Translations under genes and position numbers: made by a program | The notes under the pieces: model-generated | The model's database searches: none | Told to the model about the DNA's origin: nothing | Seen by the model: the letters and a program-made list of their open reading frames with translations, nothing else | Shown: in pieces, positions 44,476 through 53,782 of the stretch | Layout: each line of letters begins with the position of its first letter | Numbering within the stretch: the first letter of the stretch is position 1 | NCBI RefSeq assembly: GCF_003350325.1 | Contig: NZ_QLYZ01000004.1 | Location: 235,053-299,052, forward strand | Direction: 5' to 3' | Length of the DNA: 64,000 nucleotides | Source: Vibrio rhodolitus | GTDB lineage: Bacteria; Pseudomonadota; Gammaproteobacteria; Enterobacterales; Vibrionaceae

Positions 44476-45330
44476 ATGATAAACTTGAACCAATTTGACT
44501 CTCTATTGCCGCCACAAATGGCTGAACGCGCAGCGGAAATTGGCCTTGGCAAAGCAACTAAAGATCCAATGAAATCTCTGTTACTAGCAATCTCTGCTGG
44601 TATTCATATTGGTATCGCCTTCATCTTTTATACCACAGTGACCACCGGTGCCTCTGAAATGGCATGGGGTATGAGTCGCTTAATTGGTGGTATCGCCTTT
44701 AGTTTGGGTTTGATCCTAGTGGTTGTCACGGGGGGAGAGCTATTTACCAGTTCGGTGCTTACCTTAGTTGCGCGAGCAAGTGGCAAGATCACTTGGGGTA
44801 TGCTGTTCAAAAACTGGTGTGTGGTTTATGTCGGCAACCTGATTGGTGCGCTGCTGCTGGTTGGTTGTATGCTGGTCACTAAACAGTATATGTTCGGTCA
44901 TGGTGAAGTGGGCTTAAATGCAATGGCAATATCACAGCACAAGCTACACCATGGTTTCTTCCAAGCGGTTGCGCTGGGCATTATGTGTAATGTACTGGTT
45001 TGTATCGCAGTATGGATGACGTTCAGTGGTCGTACTCTGACTGATAAGATCATGGTTATGATCTTGCCAGTGGCTATGTTTGTTTCTGCTGGTTTTGAGC
45101 ACTGTATTGCGAACATGTTCCAAGTACCGATGGCGATTGGTATCAAAACCTTTGCTCCTGCCGAGTTTTGGCAAATGACAGGTGCGAACATTGCCGATTA
45201 CGCTGACCTAAACGTGGTTGATTTTATCCTTAACAACCTGATCCCAGTTACATTAGGCAACATTATTGGTGGCGGATTGTTCGTTGGTATGTGGTACTGG
45301 CTGATTTATCTGCGTGACGACATTCATTGA
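44476..45330 (+). CDS. focA: Formate channel FocA
   Basis: 284 aa, six predicted membrane helices, FNT family. NPFDLLLP-like start (NQFDSLLPPQMAERAAEIG), GGIAFSLGLILVVVTGGELF, KNWCVVYVGNLIGALL, HHGFFQAVALGIMCNVLVC with the pore histidine region, and GFEHCIANMFQVP all correspond to E. coli FocA. Exports and imports formate in fermentation. Unlike in enterobacteria it is not followed by pflB. Ribosome site directly before the ATG is poor. Confidence 0.93.
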   Translation: MINLNQFDSLLPPQMAERAAEIGLGKATKDPMKSLLLAISAGIHIGIAFIFYTTVTTGASEMAWGMSRLIGGIAFSLGLILVVVTGGELFTSSVLTLVARASGKITWGMLFKNWCVVYVGNLIGALLLVGCMLVTKQYMFGHGEVGLNAMAISQHKLHHGFFQAVALGIMCNVLVCIAVWMTFSGRTLTDKIMVMILPVAMFVSAGFEHCIANMFQVPMAIGIKTFAPAEFWQMTGANIADYADLNVVDFILNNLIPVTLGNIIGGGLFVGMWYWLIYLRDDIH

Positions 45331-45347
45331 TTGTCGTTGGTATAAAG

Positions 45348-45375
45348 AAGGGCTCGCTTAGGCGGGCCTTTTTTA
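45348..45375 (+). terminator. Terminator after focA
   Basis: GC-rich imperfect stem GGGCTCGC/GCGGGCCT with loop TTAG, followed by TTTTTT. It overlaps the stop codon of the convergent small gene. Confidence 0.7.
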
Positions 45376-45543
45376 CATCCATTGGACGTCAAGTGTCTCG
45401 ACTAGCTTTGGTGGGAGACTATAAGCCTCATTATGTTGTACCAGTTCGCGGGGCTTGTCGACCAACCAGTTCTTCTGATCGTCTTGCTCTAAAGCGTGAA
45501 GATGGCGAAGAGTCGTTTGTTTTTCGTTGAGGGTGCGTTGCAT
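45373..45543 (-). CDS. Small hypothetical protein, 56 aa
   Basis: ATG at 45543 preceded by AAGGAT at six bases; product begins MQRTLNEKQTTLRHLHALEQ and ends LPPKLVETLDVQWM. Soluble, acidic-basic mixed, no cysteine or signal peptide. Convergent with focA and terminating in the same terminator, which supports a real gene. Family not recognised. It is too short for many gene callers. Confidence 0.6.
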   Translation of the reverse strand: MQRTLNEKQTTLRHLHALEQDDQKNWLVDKPRELVQHNEAYSLPPKLVETLDVQWM

Positions 45544-45720
45544 AACTTATCCTTAAAAATCCATTTTTGTGCAATGTGGTCGAATTTTAGGCAGGGATAA
45601 TTGCAAACAAATGACACTAAACTTGGATAAAAAATGATCTTTCCCATAACTGCCTACAACCTTATCCACAGATTCTGTGGATAAGATCCTACATAGTCCG
45701 TGAGCATCTGAAATTTAAGG

Positions 45721-46512
45721 TTATTTTTTGAGCGGACTTGCCAACACTCGTCCCTGTTTATTAATACAGCGAGTGATAGTCAAACTCAGTGTTATCGCAA
45801 CTGAAACAGATAGCATGACAAAGATCGCCACCATGATCATCAGTTGATATTTAATCGCGACAACCGGACTTGTTCCGCCAAGAATTTGCCCAGTCATCAT
45901 TCCCGGCAGGGTGACGAGTCCCATCGTGCTCATGGAAGCAAGTGAAGGGGCGAGTGATTTCTGCAACGCTTCTTGAACAAAAGGCAGCATGGCGTATTTA
46001 GGGGCAGCGCCGAGCGAGATGGCTGCTTCATACTCATCTCGCCTTTGCTCTAAACAGGCAAACAGGTTTTGCAATGCAATGATATTGCCACTGAGACAGT
46101 TACCAAGCAGCATACCAGCAAGTGGAATAAGGTATTGTGCATTGTAGTAGGGAACGGGCTTGATGATAGATAAGCAGAGAAAAGTGAGTAGGGGCAGCAG
46201 CCCAACCACAAGGCCCGATATGACCGGAAGTAATAGCTTATTTTTCGGCAATCTAGCTTTACTAACAATTGAGCTAGAACCAACGAGCAGCATGATAGCC
46301 AACCAAAGTAGGTTTAAATATAAGTTATTGATTAAAAATAAATATTCTAAATATATTCCCACTAATATGAGTTGCAAGCACATGCGGGATACACTGATGA
46401 CAAGCTCCGTTTCGATACGCAACTTGAAATGCCGACTGATGGCTAATGGCACCAGCAAAGTACCGAAAAACAGCGCGAGAATTAACCAATCAATATCGAC
46501 AACAGATGACAT
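45721..46512 (-). CDS. fetB: FetB-like ABC permease (UPF0014 family), without adjacent fetA
   Basis: 263 aa with about seven membrane helices. GMLLGNCLSGNIIALQNL, RRDEYEAAISLGAAPKYAML and LASMSTMGLVTLPGMMTGQI are the UPF0014/FetB signatures. In E. coli FetB works with the ATPase FetA as an iron exporter under oxidative stress. No ATPase gene stands next to it here. Start ATG 46512 with AGGAGAGG is clear. Substrate is inferred from the family only. Confidence 0.85.
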   Translation of the reverse strand: MSSVVDIDWLILALFFGTLLVPLAISRHFKLRIETELVISVSRMCLQLILVGIYLEYLFLINNLYLNLLWLAIMLLVGSSSIVSKARLPKNKLLLPVISGLVVGLLPLLTFLCLSIIKPVPYYNAQYLIPLAGMLLGNCLSGNIIALQNLFACLEQRRDEYEAAISLGAAPKYAMLPFVQEALQKSLAPSLASMSTMGLVTLPGMMTGQILGGTSPVVAIKYQLMIMVAIFVMLSVSVAITLSLTITRCINKQGRVLASPLKK

Positions 46513-46950
46513 AAAACCTCTCCTTGCAAGTTTGCGATTGTAACTTAATTGAGTCGGTTTGGAGATGGAGATTTTCGTTTACATCACTTTCTCGGCAAGA
46601 GTAAATATGTTACCTATTATTAACAAGTAAATAACTTTGAATAAGTTGGTCATTTGAAATAGCTGTAAAATTCGACAGTTTTACATGTGATATTGATCAC
46701 ATTAGAATGGCGATAAATCACAGAAATGCTGTTAACAATTATTCACAAAAACATGCATTTTTACACATGACTTTTTATTCAAACACATCTCTGGTTCAAC
46801 TCAAAAAAGTAGTGATTAAAAGGGCTTGGAGAGGAGTAATTGATTGAACCCTATAAAGAGTATGGTCTAAAATTTTTATCAGAAACAGTCGAACAGTCAG
46901 CTCTAATTGCGGGGTTGATAAATAACACTAAGTACACGATAGGCAAATGT
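46513..46950. other. Regulatory region between fetB and torE
   Basis: 438 bp. It contains a CRP/FNR-like palindrome at 46686-46701 and GAGGAG at 46831-46836. That ribosome site serves either an N-terminally longer TorE (TTG 46840) or an 8-codon leader frame (TTG 46844, MNPIKSMV). No TorR decamer box (CTGTTCATAT type) was seen. Confidence 0.5.
46686..46701. promoter_or_regulatory. CRP/FNR-type site upstream of torECA
   Basis: TGTGATATTGATCACA is a perfect CRP consensus (TGTGA-N6-TCACA) and also keeps the FNR core TGAT-N4-ATCA. It lies about 250 bp before torE. Either regulator fits an anaerobic respiration operon. Confidence 0.65.
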
Positions 46951-47130
46951 ATGAGTGATGTTAACAAAATTGAGAGTGGTGAAAAACGCTCACTGGAGTG
47001 GAAGTCTTTCCTCTTCATTGCAGTTGTTCTCTTCCCAATCCTAAGTGTGGCGTTCGTAGGCGGCTACGGATTTATTGTTTGGGCACTACAAGTGTTCTTC
47101 TTTGGTCCTCCAGGCGCACACGGCATGTAA
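46951..47130 (+). CDS. torE: TMAO reductase system small membrane protein TorE
   Basis: 59 aa, NapE/TorE family: KRSLEWKSFLFIAVVLFPIL and SVAFVGGYGFIVWALQVFFF form a single long membrane helix. Thought to assist the cytochrome/terminal reductase pair; precise role unknown. ATG 46951 fits the family length. The same frame is open back to TTG 46840, which lies close after a strong GAGGAG, so a 96-aa form is possible. First gene of torECA. Confidence 0.82.
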   Translation: MSDVNKIESGEKRSLEWKSFLFIAVVLFPILSVAFVGGYGFIVWALQVFFFGPPGAHGM

Positions 47131-47180
47131 GCCGTTGAGCTCATGTACACACTTTTGAAAAGATTTTAAGAGAGCAAGCA

Positions 47181-48365
47181 ATGAAATCATTAATCATTAA
47201 ACTGTGGCGCACTATGACGCGTCCAGCGGTTCATATCAGCCTTGGTGTTCTAACCATGGGTGGTTTTATCGCTGGTGTGATTTTCTGGGGTGGTTTTAAC
47301 ACTGCACTAGAAGTGACGAACACAGAAAAATTCTGTATCAGCTGTCACACGATGCGTGACAACGTATACGTTGAGCTACAAGAAACCGTGCACTGGAAAA
47401 ACCACTCTGGTGTTCGCGCGACTTGTCCAGACTGTCACGTTCCACACAACTGGACTGACAAAATTGCACGTAAAATGCAGGCTTCTAAAGAAGTATTCGC
47501 ACAAGTATTTGGCAACTACGACGAACCTGGTGTTTTTGAAGAGCGCCGTATCGAACTTGCTAAACACGAATGGGATCGTTTCTCGGCAAACAAATCTCTA
47601 GAGTGTAAAAACTGCCACAACTACAACTCAATGGACTTCGAGCAAATGTCTCCAACTGCTCGTATCCAGATGAAGCAAGCTGCTGAGAAAGATCAGAGCT
47701 GTGTAGACTGTCACAAAGGTATCGCGCACAAACTTCCTGCGGGTATGGACAGTATCGGTGGTATCGTTGGTGACCTAGAAGGTCTAGCTTCAAACACTAA
47801 CTACGATGTTGGTCAAACTCTAGTAAGTGTTCGTCACCTACCAATCTACTTCGATGACAAAGGCGAGAAAGAAGCGGGTCTTCTAAACCCTGCGTCAACA
47901 GTTAAAGTAATCGCTGATAAAGGCGACTACGCTGAAATCGAGATCGACGGCTGGCGCAAAGCGAAAGGCTTTGGTCGCGTAATCCAAGCTGATTTCGGTA
48001 AAAATATCGCAGTGGCATCTCTTCTTAAAGAAGCGTCTACAGACAGCAATGTTGTAACCGCTGGTGAGAAGAAAGTTGACGAACTAACTGGTCTTCCTTG
48101 GGAGAAAGTGGCAGCGAAAGTATGGATCAAGAAAGAATCTATGCTAAACGACATCACGCCAGTTTGGGAAAAATCTGCTGAAGCATACAAAACTAACTGT
48201 TCAGTATGTCACACTCAACCTGCTGAAGCGCACTTCGATGCGAACACTTGGCCAGGTATGTTTGACGGTATGCTTGCATTCGTTAACCTAGACACAGACA
48301 GCGAAGCATTGATTCTGAAGTATCTACAAATGCACTCTTCAGATTTCGTTGAAGGTCACCACTAA
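47181..48365 (+). CDS. torC: Pentaheme c-type cytochrome TorC
   Basis: 394 aa. N-terminal membrane anchor (about 16-38), then the NapC/NirT-type four-heme domain with CISCH, CPDCH, CKNCH and CVDCH (about residues 52-180), and a C-terminal monoheme domain with CSVCH (about 342). Five CXXCH motifs are the expected number. Passes electrons from the menaquinol pool to periplasmic TorA. 25 bases before torA. Confidence 0.95.
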   Translation: MKSLIIKLWRTMTRPAVHISLGVLTMGGFIAGVIFWGGFNTALEVTNTEKFCISCHTMRDNVYVELQETVHWKNHSGVRATCPDCHVPHNWTDKIARKMQASKEVFAQVFGNYDEPGVFEERRIELAKHEWDRFSANKSLECKNCHNYNSMDFEQMSPTARIQMKQAAEKDQSCVDCHKGIAHKLPAGMDSIGGIVGDLEGLASNTNYDVGQTLVSVRHLPIYFDDKGEKEAGLLNPASTVKVIADKGDYAEIEIDGWRKAKGFGRVIQADFGKNIAVASLLKEASTDSNVVTAGEKKVDELTGLPWEKVAAKVWIKKESMLNDITPVWEKSAEAYKTNCSVCHTQPAEAHFDANTWPGMFDGMLAFVNLDTDSEALILKYLQMHSSDFVEGHH

Positions 48366-48390
48366 TAAGCGTCGGATGGAGTAATTTTTA

Positions 48391-50853
48391 ATGGCTATTA
48401 CACGAAGAAGTTTTCTTAAAGGCGTAGCAACGACAAGTGCAGCGACTGTAATTGGTCCTAGCTTATTAGCGTCTGCTTCGGCTAGTGCAGCTGAGACTAC
48501 GGGTACTTGGAAAGTAACCGGTTCTCACTGGGGCGCGTTCCGCGCCCACATCTACGCGGGTAAAGTTCAAGAGATCAAACCAATTGAACTAGATAAAAAC
48601 CCAACTGAGATGCTTAACGGTATCAAAGGCATTATCTACAGCCCATCACGTGTACGTTACCCAATGGTGCGTCTAGATTGGCTGAAAAAACACAAGTACA
48701 GCGCTGATACTCGCGGTAACAACCGTTTTATCCGTGTAACTTGGGATGAAGCACTAGACTTGTTCTACCGTGAACTAGAGCGCGTGCAAAAAGACTACGG
48801 TCCTTGGGCACTACACGCTGGTCAAACAGGTTGGAACCAAACAGGTGCATTCAACAACTGTACAGCGCACATGCAACGTGCAGTAGGTATGCATGGTAAC
48901 TTCATCACTAAAGTAGGTGACTACTCTACTGGTGCGGGTCAAACCATCATGCCTTACGTACTAGGCTCAACAGAAGTTTACGCTCAAGGTACATCTTGGT
49001 CAGAGATCCTAGAGAACTCAGACAACATCATCCTTTGGGCAAACGACCCAGTGAAAAACCTACAAGTAGGTTGGAACTGTGAAACTCACGAGTCGTTTAA
49101 GTACCTAGCACAGCTAAAAGAAAAAGTAGCGAAGGGCGAAATCAATGTTCTTTCTGTTGACCCAGTTAAGAACAAGACTCAACGTTACCTAGAGAACGAT
49201 CACCTGTACATCAACCCGATGACAGACGTAGCGTTCATGCTGGCAGTTGCTCATACGCTTTACAACGAAAACCTATACGACAAGAAGTTCATTGAAACTT
49301 ACTGTCTAGGTTTCGAAGATTTCATCAAGTACGTTCAAGGCGAAACGAAAGATAAAGTAGTTAAGACTCCTGAGTGGGCGGCAGAGATCTGTGGCGTTAA
49401 AGCTGACAAGATCCGCGAATTCGCACGCATGCTAGTAAACGGTCGTACACAGATCCTTATGGGTTGGTGTATCCAACGTCAAGAGCACGGTGAACAGCCA
49501 TACTGGGCAGCAGCAGTAGTTGCAGCAATGGTTGGTCAAATCGGTCTACCTGGCGGTGGTATCTCTTACGGTCACCACTACTCAAGTATCGGTGTACCTT
49601 CAACTGGTTTTGCTGGCCCTGGTGGTTTCCCTCGTAACCTTGACCAAGGTATGAAGCCAAAATGGGACAACAATGACTTTAACGGTTACAGCCGCACAAT
49701 CCCTGTTGCGCGTTGGATCGACTGTCTACTAGAACCAGGTAAAGAGATCCGTTACAACGGCGGCAAAGTTATCCTGCCAGACTTCAAGATGATGGTGATC
49801 TCGGGTTGTAACCCATGGCACCACCACCAAGATCGTAACCGCATGAAGAAAGCGTTTAAGAAGCTTCAGACTGTGGTGACTATCGAGTTTGCTTGGACTG
49901 CGACATGTCGTTTCTCTGATATCGTACTTCCTGCATGTACACAGTGGGAACGTAACGACATCGACGTTTACGGTTCGTACTCAAACAAAGGCTTAGTGGC
50001 AATGCACCGTCTAGTAGACCCATTGTTCCAATCTAAGACTGACTTCCAAATCATGAGTGAACTAACTCAACGCTTTGGTCGTCGTGACGAGTACACGCGT
50101 GGTATGAGCGAAATGGAGTGGATCCAAAGCCTATACAACGACTGTAAAGCAGCGAACAAAGGTAAGTTCGAAATGCCAGAATTCAACGAATTCTGGGAGC
50201 AGAGCGTGCTAGACTTTGGTGAAGGTAAACCTTGGGTTCGTCACGCGGACTTCCGCCAAGACCCTGAGATCAACCCACTAGGTACTCCGTCTGGCTTTAT
50301 CGAGATCACTTCTCGTAAGATCGGTCGTTACGGCTACGAACACTGTCAAGAACACCCAATGTGGTTTGAAAAGACAGAACGTTCACACGGTGGTCCAGGT
50401 TCTGAGAAACACCCGTTCTGGCTACAATCTTGCCACCCAGACAAGCGTCTGCACTCACAAATGTGTGAGTCAGAAGAGTTCCGTGCAACTTACGCTGTTC
50501 AAGGTCGCGAGCCTGTATACATCAACCCACTTGATGCGAAAGAAAAAGGCATCAAAGATGGTGATCTAGTACGCGTGTTTAACGACCGTGGTCAGCTAAT
50601 GGCTGGTGCTGTTCTAACTGACAGCTACCCACGTGGCGTTATTCGTATCGAAGAAGGTGCATGGTACGGTCCTCTTAACGAAAAAGAAGGCGCAATCTGT
50701 ACTTACGGCGATCCAAACACGCTAACGCTAGATATCGGCTCTTCTGAGCTAGCTCAAGCAACGTCTGCAAACACTTGTATCGTTGACTTTGAGAAGTTCA
50801 AAGGCAAAGTACCGCCAGTAACTTCATTCGGTGGTCCAATCGAAGTTGCTTAA
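48391..50853 (+). CDS. torA: Trimethylamine-N-oxide reductase, molybdoenzyme TorA
   Basis: 820 aa. Twin-arginine signal [14 protein letters not shown] with cleavage after about SASA-AE. The molybdopterin oxidoreductase body includes [14 protein letters not shown], where a Ser/Asn-type loop replaces the iron-sulfur cysteines, and [16 protein letters not shown] with the Mo-ligand Ser region as in DMSO/TMAO reductases. Terminal reductase for TMAO. torD (chaperone) and torRST are not in the window, unlike the E. coli operon. Confidence 0.95.
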   Translation: MAITRRSFLKGVATTSAATVIGPSLLASASASAAETTGTWKVTGSHWGAFRAHIYAGKVQEIKPIELDKNPTEMLNGIKGIIYSPSRVRYPMVRLDWLKKHKYSADTRGNNRFIRVTWDEALDLFYRELERVQKDYGPWALHAGQTGWNQTGAFNNCTAHMQRAVGMHGNFITKVGDYSTGAGQTIMPYVLGSTEVYAQGTSWSEILENSDNIILWANDPVKNLQVGWNCETHESFKYLAQLKEKVAKGEINVLSVDPVKNKTQRYLENDHLYINPMTDVAFMLAVAHTLYNENLYDKKFIETYCLGFEDFIKYVQGETKDKVVKTPEWAAEICGVKADKIREFARMLVNGRTQILMGWCIQRQEHGEQPYWAAAVVAAMVGQIGLPGGGISYGHHYSSIGVPSTGFAGPGGFPRNLDQGMKPKWDNNDFNGYSRTIPVARWIDCLLEPGKEIRYNGGKVILPDFKMMVISGCNPWHHHQDRNRMKKAFKKLQTVVTIEFAWTATCRFSDIVLPACTQWERNDIDVYGSYSNKGLVAMHRLVDPLFQSKTDFQIMSELTQRFGRRDEYTRGMSEMEWIQSLYNDCKAANKGKFEMPEFNEFWEQSVLDFGEGKPWVRHADFRQDPEINPLGTPSGFIEITSRKIGRYGYEHCQEHPMWFEKTERSHGGPGSEKHPFWLQSCHPDKRLHSQMCESEEFRATYAVQGREPVYINPLDAKEKGIKDGDLVRVFNDRGQLMAGAVLTDSYPRGVIRIEEGAWYGPLNEKEGAICTYGDPNTLTLDIGSSELAQATSANTCIVDFEKFKGKVPPVTSFGGPIEVA

Positions 50854-50877
50854 TCGCAAGTTTGATTAAAAAAATTG

Positions 50878-50905
50878 AAAACCAGCCCTCGGGCTGGTTT
50901 TTTTG
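50878..50905 (+). terminator. Intrinsic terminator after torA
   Basis: Stem AAACCAGCCC with GGGCTGGTTT, loop TC, followed by TTTT. Confidence 0.9.
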
Positions 50906-51011
50906 TGCGCGTCGTTTAGGCAATTGGTCTGGTTGAGTTTGGCTAATGGTCGCCAATCACCAAGGGCTGCTATACACTAGGCGCAGAATAAAGATATTGG
51001 TTAGGTTTTTT

Positions 51012-51533
51012 ATGTCCATCATCTTGGGGATAGACCCAGGCTCTCGAATTACTGGTTATGGCGTTATTCGCCAGCAAGGTCGCCATCTTTACTATTTAGG
51101 CAGTGGCTGTATTCGTACCTCTGAAAAAGAACTGCCGGGGAGACTTAAACAGATCTATGCCGGCGTTACAGAGATTATTACTCAGTTCCAACCAGACGTA
51201 TTTGCCATTGAGCAAGTGTTTATGGCGCGTAACGCAGACTCAGCGCTAAAGCTTGGTCAAGCGCGTGGTAGTGCGATTGTGGCAGCAGTGAATGCTGACT
51301 TGCCCGTTCATGAGTACGCGGCAAGACTAATCAAACAAGCGGTGACGGGCACAGGTGGCGCGGATAAACAGCAAGTGCAACACATGGTGCAGCAGATGCT
51401 CAAATTACCGGCATGCCCACAAGCGGACGCAGCCGATGCACTAGGTGTGGCAATCTGTCATGCTAATACCAATAAAACCTTAATTGCCTTAGCCGGTAAA
51501 GCGACCAGCGCGCGTCGTGGGCGCTATCGCTAG
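51012..51533 (+). CDS. ruvC: Holliday junction resolvase RuvC
   Basis: 173 aa. [17 protein letters not shown] holds the first catalytic Asp (D8), with AIEQVF (Glu) and the C-terminal [12 protein letters not shown] as further acidic residues. Cuts Holliday junctions processed by RuvAB. Start is ATG 51012 after a T-rich stretch; the frame is open 22 codons upstream, but the family begins here. Followed by ruvA and ruvB. Confidence 0.96.
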   Translation: MSIILGIDPGSRITGYGVIRQQGRHLYYLGSGCIRTSEKELPGRLKQIYAGVTEIITQFQPDVFAIEQVFMARNADSALKLGQARGSAIVAAVNADLPVHEYAARLIKQAVTGTGGADKQQVQHMVQQMLKLPACPQADAADALGVAICHANTNKTLIALAGKATSARRGRYR

Positions 51534-51607
51534 TCGAGTTTTTACTGGCTATCCATCCAGTTATTTATTATTATCGAATCAACTTTTTATAACTCTAGGT
51601 ACCTACC

Positions 51608-52225
51608 GTGATTGGACGTCTTCGTGGCATCTTGCTAGAAAAGCAACCTCCTGAACTCCTGATTGAAGTCAATGGCATTGGCTATGAAGTGCAAATGCCG
51701 ATGAGCTGCTTCTATGAACTGCCGAACGTTGGCGAAGAGGCGATCATTTACACTCATTTTGTCGTTCGTGAAGATGCTCAGCTTCTGTATGGGTTCAACA
51801 CTGTCAAAGAGCGCGCATTATTCCGTGAAGTGATCAAGGCAAACGGCGTCGGTCCAAAACTTGGTTTGGGTATCCTCTCGGGTATGACAGCAACGCAATT
51901 TGTTGCTTGTGTAGAGCGTGAAGATATTTCAACGCTAGTAAAACTGCCAGGCGTGGGTAAAAAGACCGCAGAGCGCTTAGTGGTTGAAATGAAAGATCGC
52001 CTCAAAGGTTGGAGTGCAGGGGATCTGTTTACGCCATTTACTGATGCTGCGCCACTGGATAACGGTTTGACGCCATCACAAGGCAATGCCGAAGAAGAAG
52101 CGGTGAGCGCACTACTTGCGCTGGGCTACAAACCAACCCAAGCTTCTAAAGTAGTATCTCAAGTGCAAAAACCGGGTATGAGCAGCGAAGAGCTGATCCG
52201 TGAAGCACTGAAATCCATGGTGTAA
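51608..52225 (+). CDS. ruvA: Holliday junction DNA helicase subunit RuvA
   Basis: 205 aa. N-terminal OB fold ([20 protein letters not shown]), two helix-hairpin-helix motifs ([14 protein letters not shown] and [14 protein letters not shown], about 72-125), flexible linker, and the C-terminal domain III that contacts RuvB ([20 protein letters not shown]). GTG start at 51608. Binds the four-way junction as a tetramer. ruvB follows after 21 bases. Confidence 0.96.
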   Translation: MIGRLRGILLEKQPPELLIEVNGIGYEVQMPMSCFYELPNVGEEAIIYTHFVVREDAQLLYGFNTVKERALFREVIKANGVGPKLGLGILSGMTATQFVACVEREDISTLVKLPGVGKKTAERLVVEMKDRLKGWSAGDLFTPFTDAAPLDNGLTPSQGNAEEEAVSALLALGYKPTQASKVVSQVQKPGMSSEELIREALKSMV

Positions 52226-52246
52226 CCGAGAGTTTAAGGGAACAAG

Positions 52247-53251
52247 ATGATTGAAGCTGACCGCTTAATCGCTCCAGACAATCCAAGCTTTCGCGATGAA
52301 GATGTAATTGATCGTGCAATTCGTCCGAAAAAGCTGGCCGACTATCAAGGTCAAGATCACGTGCGCGATCAGATGGAGATCTTCATTAAAGCCGCCAATC
52401 TGCGTAGTGAAGCGCTTGATCACTTGCTTATTTTTGGTCCTCCGGGTCTAGGTAAAACAACCTTAGCGAACATTGTTGCTAATGAAATGGGCGTTAATAT
52501 CCGCACCACTTCTGGTCCTGTGCTCGAGAAAGCAGGGGATTTGGCTGCGCTTCTAACCAACTTAGAAGAAAATGATGTGCTATTTATTGACGAGATCCAC
52601 CGCTTAAGCCCAATGGTTGAGGAGGTGCTTTATCCGGCAATGGAAGACTACCAGCTTGATATTATGATTGGTGAAGGTCCAGCGGCACGTTCTATTAAAA
52701 TCGATTTACCCCCGTTTACCTTGATTGGCGCGACCACGCGCGCTGGTTCATTAACTTCACCACTGCGAGACCGTTTTGGTATCACTCAGCGTCTGGAGTA
52801 CTACAAGGTTAAAGACTTGCAACACATCGTGCAGCGCAGCGCCGATTGTTTAGGACTGTCAATGGAGTCGGAAGGGGCGTTAGAAGTGGCGCGTCGTGCG
52901 CGTGGTACACCGCGAATTGCCAACCGACTGCTACGCCGCGTGCGTGACTATGCCGAAGTGAAAGCCGACGGTCATATCAGCGCTGATGTGGCTGACAAAG
53001 CACTTAACATGCTGGATGTTGATGCGGAAGGCTTTGACTATATGGACCGCAAGCTCTTGCTAGCGATCATGGAGAAGTTTGGTGGCGGCCCGGTGGGCTT
53101 AGATAATATGGCTGCAGCAATCGGTGAAGAGAAAGACACCATCGAGGATGTGCTAGAGCCATATTTAATTCAACAAGGTTACCTGCAACGTACGCCACGC
53201 GGACGTATTGCGACCGACAGAGCCTATTTGCACTTCGGCATTGAAAAGTAA
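52247..53251 (+). CDS. ruvB: Holliday junction branch-migration ATPase RuvB
   Basis: 334 aa AAA+ motor. Walker [10 protein letters not shown] (about 65-73), Walker B LFIDEIHR, sensor [20 protein letters not shown] with the arginine finger, and a C-terminal winged helix ([19 protein letters not shown]). Ring-shaped pump that drives junction migration on RuvA. Good ribosome site AAGGGAAC before ATG. Confidence 0.97.
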   Translation: MIEADRLIAPDNPSFRDEDVIDRAIRPKKLADYQGQDHVRDQMEIFIKAANLRSEALDHLLIFGPPGLGKTTLANIVANEMGVNIRTTSGPVLEKAGDLAALLTNLEENDVLFIDEIHRLSPMVEEVLYPAMEDYQLDIMIGEGPAARSIKIDLPPFTLIGATTRAGSLTSPLRDRFGITQRLEYYKVKDLQHIVQRSADCLGLSMESEGALEVARRARGTPRIANRLLRRVRDYAEVKADGHISADVADKALNMLDVDAEGFDYMDRKLLLAIMEKFGGGPVGLDNMAAAIGEEKDTIEDVLEPYLIQQGYLQRTPRGRIATDRAYLHFGIEK

Positions 53252-53501
53252 ACTTTGTTTTCATTTCCGGTAATGAAAGCTCAAGTGTTTGTAATCAAAT
53301 AAAATAGATTGTGAATGTTTGGGCTTTTTTATTGTTCATTCGTGCTTGACACGAGCTCGATGTGTGTCGAGTCACATTTTTCCAAACCCATCTAATACTT
53401 TTTAGGTAAGCAAAAAGCCCCGCTTGTAAAAAGATTGTGATCAAATCACCCCTTCCGACATCTCAATTTCATCTTTTTCTAACATCAAACTTTAATTTAG
53501 A

Positions 53502-53515
53502 TTGATTTAGATCAA
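53502..53515. promoter_or_regulatory. Perfect FNR box upstream of cydA
   Basis: TTGATTTAGATCAA matches the FNR consensus TTGAT-N4-ATCAA exactly. It is 268 bp before the cydA start. Confidence 0.7.
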
Positions 53516-53551
53516 TCTGTGCGTTTTTTGTCCGTTTTTCACGGTTTTTGA

Positions 53552-53565
53552 TTGACGTAGATCAA
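53552..53565. promoter_or_regulatory. Second FNR-like box upstream of cydA
   Basis: TTGACGTAGATCAA differs from the consensus by one base. It starts exactly 50 bp after the first box, close to five helical turns, so both face the same side of the DNA. Confidence 0.6.
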
Positions 53566-53782
53566 GACGATTCGCGTTTATAAACCTTTTGAAACATCCC
53601 CGTTTTCGCAGTAATATTAGCAATAGCTATATTAGCTGATGCTTAACAATTAACTAACGATTGCAGTACATATTTATAACAATATGGTGTTTTTAGAAAC
53701 ATTTCTCATGGAAGTTCAACGCCTGAGATGCTAAAGCAATGAACGTAAAGCGTGTCTTTCAGCCGACACAATAGGAGTTCTC

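Larger units (their letters stand above)
53252..53782. other. ruvB terminator region and long regulatory region of cydA
   Basis: 531 bp without a gene. 53276-53332 can fold into a long imperfect hairpin (AAGCTCAA with TTTGGGCTT) ending in TTTTTT, a probable ruvB terminator. The rest contains two FNR-like boxes 50 bp apart and an A/T-rich promoter area. Confidence 0.55.
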
